Source: HGM04593 sp045646845
GTDB lineage: Bacteria; Bacteroidota; Bacteroidia; Bacteroidales; Bacteroidaceae
Assembly: GCA_045646845.1 (NCBI GenBank)
Contig: JAZRLO010000003.1
Location: 1-64,000 of the forward strand
Direction: 5' to 3'
DNA: 64,000 nt
The translations under genes and the position numbers were made by a program. Numbering within the stretch: position 1 is the first letter of the stretch; each line of letters opens with the position of its first letter. Shown piece after piece: positions 61,401 to 64,000 of the stretch. Under the pieces are notes generated by a model. It was not told the origin of the DNA, searched no databases, and saw only the letters and a list, made by a program, of their open reading frames with translations.

Positions 61401-61961
61401 GAATACCATTATTCTGTTGCGGCTGTGTATAATGGCAAAGAGTATGAGCGTTCCGAGGAGGTAATAGCTGTTACCGGCAAGGCCGATTACAGTGTCAAGA
61501 TAAAGTCTGTTGTTCCGGATGTATTGGCTGTTGGTGAGAATGTTCTTGATATTACCATGGTCAATAATGGAAAGTATGAGCAGAAGTCGAGAAGCACACT
61601 TGTACTTACAACCACAAGTCCTTATGTTACGGTTATGACCGGCAATGTAGGAATGAGTTATCTGCCTGTCGGTGCAGAATCTACAAAAAGTTTCAAGGTT
61701 GTTGTAGATGAGGCTGCTCCCGAAGGATACGCTGCTGAGTTCAATCTCAACGTGACAGAACTCTATGAGGACAGGAATGTGTGGAATTGTCCATTTGTCT
61801 TGACTGTCGGCGTTCCTGGCAGTGATACTTTCATAGACGCTGTGGAGAGTGTGGAGACTGATTCGCCCGACAAGGGAATGTATGACCTCAGTGGCCGGCC
61901 GGTGAAGAATCCGAAAGCCGGTATATACATTGTCGGAGGCAAGAAAACCATTGTCAGATGA
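58440..61961 (+). CDS. Subtilisin-family (S8) secreted protease with T9SS sorting tail
   Basis: A 1173-residue exported protease. After the signal peptide (LLLCLCPICHAQ) comes a propeptide (to about 150) and the S8 domain: D193 (VAILDSGTNPDH), H242 (YGHGTHCAGI) and S445 (SGTSQATP). Then follow two CARDB-like Ig modules (about 515-725), a choice-of-anchor J/MAM-like domain (about 735-920), an Fn3 module (about 930-1015), another Ig-like module and a C-terminal MYDLSGRPVKNPKAGIYIVG tail. The tail marks it as T9SS cargo. The layout resembles adhesin-bearing surface proteases. Confidence 0.92.
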   Translation: MKKVKTLAVALLLCLCPICHAQQYHVVDKELQSVLSKNSGERLSVNIILKSQTEPARMKALAARAKDNKTAKVLVANELKKQSKYRQASVLDYLREAMAEGKAANITNYWVANAISCDVTKDVVAALASHPDVLMIGLNKELQVIESVGTVAAEQYVSPASSHSATPHVIQVNADDVWAQGYTGKDVVVAILDSGTNPDHYDLKDHLWQGYADTDGDGEKDDLINGWNFISKNSDIKDDYGHGTHCAGIVCGDGTVGNVTGVAPDATLMTVKVVNRTGGGTPAQMMAGVEFAIENGADVLSMSLGFKQSQISETDVVLLRRTFENTLLLGVPVCAAAGNDGNSYGAPNNVDYPAACPPPYLHPDQLVNAGGLTSVICVGSVNAKDEYVSSSSQGPVTWQSTSFGDYLYDAEHIGLIRPDISAPGDLIYSLKHDENDKYKYMSGTSQATPCVAGVIALMLEKNPSLTPAQICETIETTAKKLSDTKNNFTGSGRIDALAAINSITAENAQPYIKLERYSPKSMPAGGDKEIAFIVSNTGKGTSKGNVSSVLSTTDPYVTVLDGVVNHGEIAAGERAEGVFAINVSDNAPNGHTAYMKITTSDGVNEWNDDVIVAFDNSAKIVYRSSSPGIVKPGKGVVISVEMTNNGTVATTAGTKVKMTTSSPYVTMVDDEAELGVMNVGDVQTVEFVVDIDESIPDNTPVNFDVYATPGNYTTVESFVCEFEAGLDSDGYVKDGFAGWTTFDASNDGRNHPWWHSSAFGLHRVEAVGDAHSGVGQLMSETYCQASMMEYSVPVDNYLVSPKVRVAAGGKFSFWARVHSSTWFGEHFGVAVSEAGNSSASDFRMVEEWSITKSDGDGWIEYSVDLAGYEGKDIYVAIRHFFTDEQWASLDYGYDVYILHVDDVMFHNVIDVSSEFVYDNYSRFSLAVEGNPLSAPENVVATSVGASVVNVSWNAVVNAQGYNVYRDGICIAETKTLSYVDSGLSADTEYHYSVAAVYNGKEYERSEEVIAVTGKADYSVKIKSVVPDVLAVGENVLDITMVNNGKYEQKSRSTLVLTTTSPYVTVMTGNVGMSYLPVGAESTKSFKVVVDEAAPEGYAAEFNLNVTELYEDRNVWNCPFVLTVGVPGSDTFIDAVESVETDSPDKGMYDLSGRPVKNPKAGIYIVGGKKTIVR

Positions 61962-62058
61962 TCTATTTGTTGTTGCCATAAAAGCTTGCAAAATGACAGC
62001 AAAGTGTGGTTATTGCCCCTTTTGTTTTGTGTAAGTTGTCAACAAAATTGTTTTTTAC

Positions 62059-62089
62059 TTGATTTTGTGCTCAACTTGTTGTATTTTTG
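62059..62089 (+). promoter_or_regulatory. tig promoter (TTG-N20-TATTTTTG)
   Basis: TTG at 62059-62061 and TATTTTTG at 62082-62089 are 20 bases apart, a full consensus. The leader to tig is about 70 bases. Confidence 0.8.
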
Positions 62090-62167
62090 TGCGCCTTAAA
62101 TTAAGGTGTGTAGTGTGCCCGTGCGGCGCGGACTACAGTGGCTTGAAAAACATTAAAAATTTTATAA

Positions 62168-63514
62168 ATGGAATTTACACTTAACAATCAGGGCGCTACA
62201 AGCGCAATCCTCTCTGTGACAATCCAGGAGGCCGACTACTCTGCATTGGTAGAGAAGCAGTTGAAAAACTTCCGCCAGAAGGCGAATATCCCGGGTTTCC
62301 GTCCGGGTATGGTTCCTATGGGTCTTATCAAGAAGCAGTACGGTACAGCTGTAAAGGCCGAGGAGATAAACAAACTCTTGCAGACGAAGATTTTTGAGTA
62401 TATCAGAGAAAACAAGGTTGATATGCTTGGCGAGCCTCTTCCCATTGAGGCACAGCAGGCTGGCATCAATATGGCCGAAGACAAGGATTTTACATTCGAG
62501 TTCGAGATTGCTCTCGCTCCTAAGTTTGATGCAGTCCTCGACAAGAACGACAAGTTGGCTTACTACAGAATACAGCCTACCGATGAGATGATCGAAGGTC
62601 AGGTTAATGCTTATGCGCAGCGTTGCGGCGAGTACAAGCAGGTAGAGGCTTACGAGAACGGTGATATGCTCAAGGGTACTCTTACAGAATCTGTAGAGGA
62701 TGGCGTAGTGGTACGTGAGGCTGTGATGATGCCTTCTTACATGAAGAATGATGAGCAGAAGGCTCTCTTTGCCGGTGCTAAAGTGAATGATGTGATAACA
62801 TTCAACCCTTCAGTAGCCTTTGATGGAAACGAAGCAGAGCTTTCTTCACTCCTTAAAGTTGAAAAGAATGAGGTCGCTGCACACAACGGTGAGTTTACAT
62901 ATGCTGTTACAGAAATTACACGCTTTGTTGCAAGCGAGTTGAACCAGAATGTTTTTGATGCAGCTTTCGGTAAGGATGTTGTTACTGATGAGGCTGGCTT
63001 CCGTGCTAAGATTGCCGAGCAGTTCGAGAGTCGTTTCGAGGTTGAGAGTGACTACAAGCTGTTGATGGATGTACGCGAGTATCTTATGGAGAAGGTAGGC
63101 AAGCTCGATTTCAACGAGGATATTCTTCGTCGTATAATGGATTCAAACAAGGCTGAAGGTGCAGAGGCTGTAAGCGAGGAGGACTTCCAGAAGAGCCTTA
63201 CAGAACTGAGATGGCATCTTATCAAGGAGCAGTTGGCGAAGAAGTTCGAGGTCAAGATTGACGACAATGACGTTCTCGGTGTTGCCAAGGATGCTACACG
63301 CGACCAGTTCGCTCAGTACGGTATGGCAAACGTGCCCGACGATCTTCTCGAGAACTATGCAAAGGAAATGCTCAAGCAGGAGAAGACACGCGAGGCTCTC
63401 ATCAACCGCGCTGTGGATGTAAAGCTCATCAAGGCTATCAAGGATACTGTAACTCTCAACGAGGAGAAGATTTCAGTTGAGGATTTCAACAAAAAGGTAT
63501 CTGAAAACGCTTAA
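62168..63514 (+). CDS. tig: Trigger factor
   Basis: Trigger factor is the ribosome-bound folding chaperone. The 448-residue protein has the ribosome-binding N-terminal domain with FRQKANIPGFRPGMVPMGLI and a middle domain. The C-terminal helical arm region (about 250-448) includes EQLAKKFEVKIDDNDV. The middle FKBP-like part is shortened or diverged, as is usual in Bacteroidetes. clpP follows, the common tig-clpP order. Confidence 0.95.
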   Translation: MEFTLNNQGATSAILSVTIQEADYSALVEKQLKNFRQKANIPGFRPGMVPMGLIKKQYGTAVKAEEINKLLQTKIFEYIRENKVDMLGEPLPIEAQQAGINMAEDKDFTFEFEIALAPKFDAVLDKNDKLAYYRIQPTDEMIEGQVNAYAQRCGEYKQVEAYENGDMLKGTLTESVEDGVVVREAVMMPSYMKNDEQKALFAGAKVNDVITFNPSVAFDGNEAELSSLLKVEKNEVAAHNGEFTYAVTEITRFVASELNQNVFDAAFGKDVVTDEAGFRAKIAEQFESRFEVESDYKLLMDVREYLMEKVGKLDFNEDILRRIMDSNKAEGAEAVSEEDFQKSLTELRWHLIKEQLAKKFEVKIDDNDVLGVAKDATRDQFAQYGMANVPDDLLENYAKEMLKQEKTREALINRAVDVKLIKAIKDTVTLNEEKISVEDFNKKVSENA

Positions 63515-63535
63515 TAGATAAGAATACGGGTATAT

Positions 63536-63573
63536 GTTCCGGCCTATTGGCTTTTTGCCCGATAGGCCGGAAC
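63536..63573 (+). terminator. Terminator between tig and clpP
   Basis: GTTCCGGCCTAT pairs with ATAGGCCGGAAC around a 14-base loop, followed by TTTTATT. It should end most tig transcripts before clpP. Confidence 0.85.
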
Positions 63574-63602
63574 TTTTATTAACCATAAATGCTAAAATTG
63601 GT

Positions 63603-64000
63603 ATGGAAAGAGATGATTTTAGAAAATATGCCACGAAGCACCTCGGAATGAGCAGTATGGTGCTTGACGATGTAATAAAGGCACAGGCGCAGTATCTTAA
63701 TCCTTATATTCTGGAGGAGAGGCAGCTCAATGTGACCCAGATGGATGTCTTCTCGCGCCTTATGATGGACCGTATCATCTTCCTCGGAACACAGATTGAC
63801 GATTATACCGCAAATACCCTGCAGGCGCAGTTGCTCTATCTCGATTCTGTGGATAGCGGCAAGGATATATCGATATACATAAACTCTCCAGGCGGTTCTG
63901 TATATGCCGGTCTGGGTATATACGACACTATGCAGTTCATAAACAGCGATGTGGCAACAATCTGTACGGGTATGGCAGCGAGCATGGCTGCAGTGCTCCT
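63603..64000 (+). CDS. clpP: ATP-dependent Clp protease proteolytic subunit, N-terminal part
   Basis: The first 132 residues are visible and the gene runs off the window. It begins MERDDFRKYATKHLGMSS and continues with DRIIFLGTQIDDYTANTLQ, YINSPGGSVYAGLGIYDTMQ and TGMAASMAAVLL. The last block contains the catalytic serine (AASMA). ClpP is the peptidase ring that degrades proteins unfolded by ClpX. The N-terminal extension of about 30 residues is typical of Bacteroidetes ClpP. Confidence 0.95.
   Translation, partial: MERDDFRKYATKHLGMSSMVLDDVIKAQAQYLNPYILEERQLNVTQMDVFSRLMMDRIIFLGTQIDDYTANTLQAQLLYLDSVDSGKDISIYINSPGGSVYAGLGIYDTMQFINSDVATICTGMAASMAAVL

Noticed and set aside
61173..61991. A 272-codon minus-strand frame opposite the protease C-terminus
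   Set aside because: The sense strand encodes the Fn3, Ig-like and T9SS sorting modules. The antisense product has no motif.

Overview
The window is chromosomal DNA from a member of the order Bacteroidales. The evidence is a SusC/SusD outer-membrane import pair, type IX secretion genes (porU, porV, porG, porT), the gene order lipoprotein-porG-uppS-bamA-ompH-ompH, Bacteroidetes-type promoters (TTTG, about 20 bases, TAnnTTTG) and a general lack of Shine-Dalgarno sequences. Two secreted proteins end in a GIYIVGGKK-type sorting tail, which fits Prevotellaceae or a close relative better than gut Bacteroides. That family placement is inference. No rRNA, CRISPR array, transposase, integrase or phage gene was seen.

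Layout. 1-0.6 kb: the start of a fimbrillin-like lipoprotein gene preceded by very small genes (minus strand). 1.0-7.7 kb: a complete histidine-degradation operon ftcD-hutU-hutH-hutI (minus). 8.1-20.6 kb: a plus-strand operon for outer-membrane uptake with a DUF4369-like protein, SusC with an STN domain, SusD, two further surface lipoproteins and three TlpA-like proteins. 20.8-25.1 kb: a PepSY-like protein, a large secreted Ig-like protein with a T9SS tail, a cyclophilin, tRNA-Leu(TAA) and a Cys-rich lipoprotein. 25.1-28.0 kb: pyrE-SRPBCC-argH and a SUI1-family factor (minus). 28.1-36.9 kb: rex, a fumarylacetoacetase-family hydrolase, porU, porV, ispF, a metallophosphoesterase and ribD. 37.0-45.3 kb: the envelope-assembly block (DUF6242-like lipoprotein, porG, uppS, bamA, three ompH/skp paralogues, murI). 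45.4-54.6 kb: two paralogous membrane Ser/Thr kinases, with rsgA, frr, rplS, a split 5'-nucleotidase pair and a TlpA-like thiol protein between them. 54.8-64.0 kb: a 55-residue ferredoxin, porT, mlaE-mlaF, lptB, a subtilisin-like T9SS cargo protease, tig and the start of clpP.

How the genes fit together. Much of the window serves the cell envelope. BamA and the Skp-like chaperones assemble outer-membrane proteins, LptB drives lipopolysaccharide export and MlaE/MlaF drive lipid transport. PorT, PorG, PorV and PorU form parts of the T9SS, which could export the two CTD-bearing proteins also found here. The SusCD/TlpA operon couples uptake to periplasmic thiol chemistry. The histidine operon yields glutamate and one-carbon units by the formiminotransferase route.

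The less ordinary content is the SusCD operon whose thioredoxin-like proteins show stepwise loss of the redox site, a kinase with a PEGA plus FISUMP extracytoplasmic half, a 5'-nucleotidase split into two lipoprotein genes in reversed order, a Tyr-rich loop in BamA, and several families of short dispersed palindromic repeats. All assignments come from reading the sequence without database searches.
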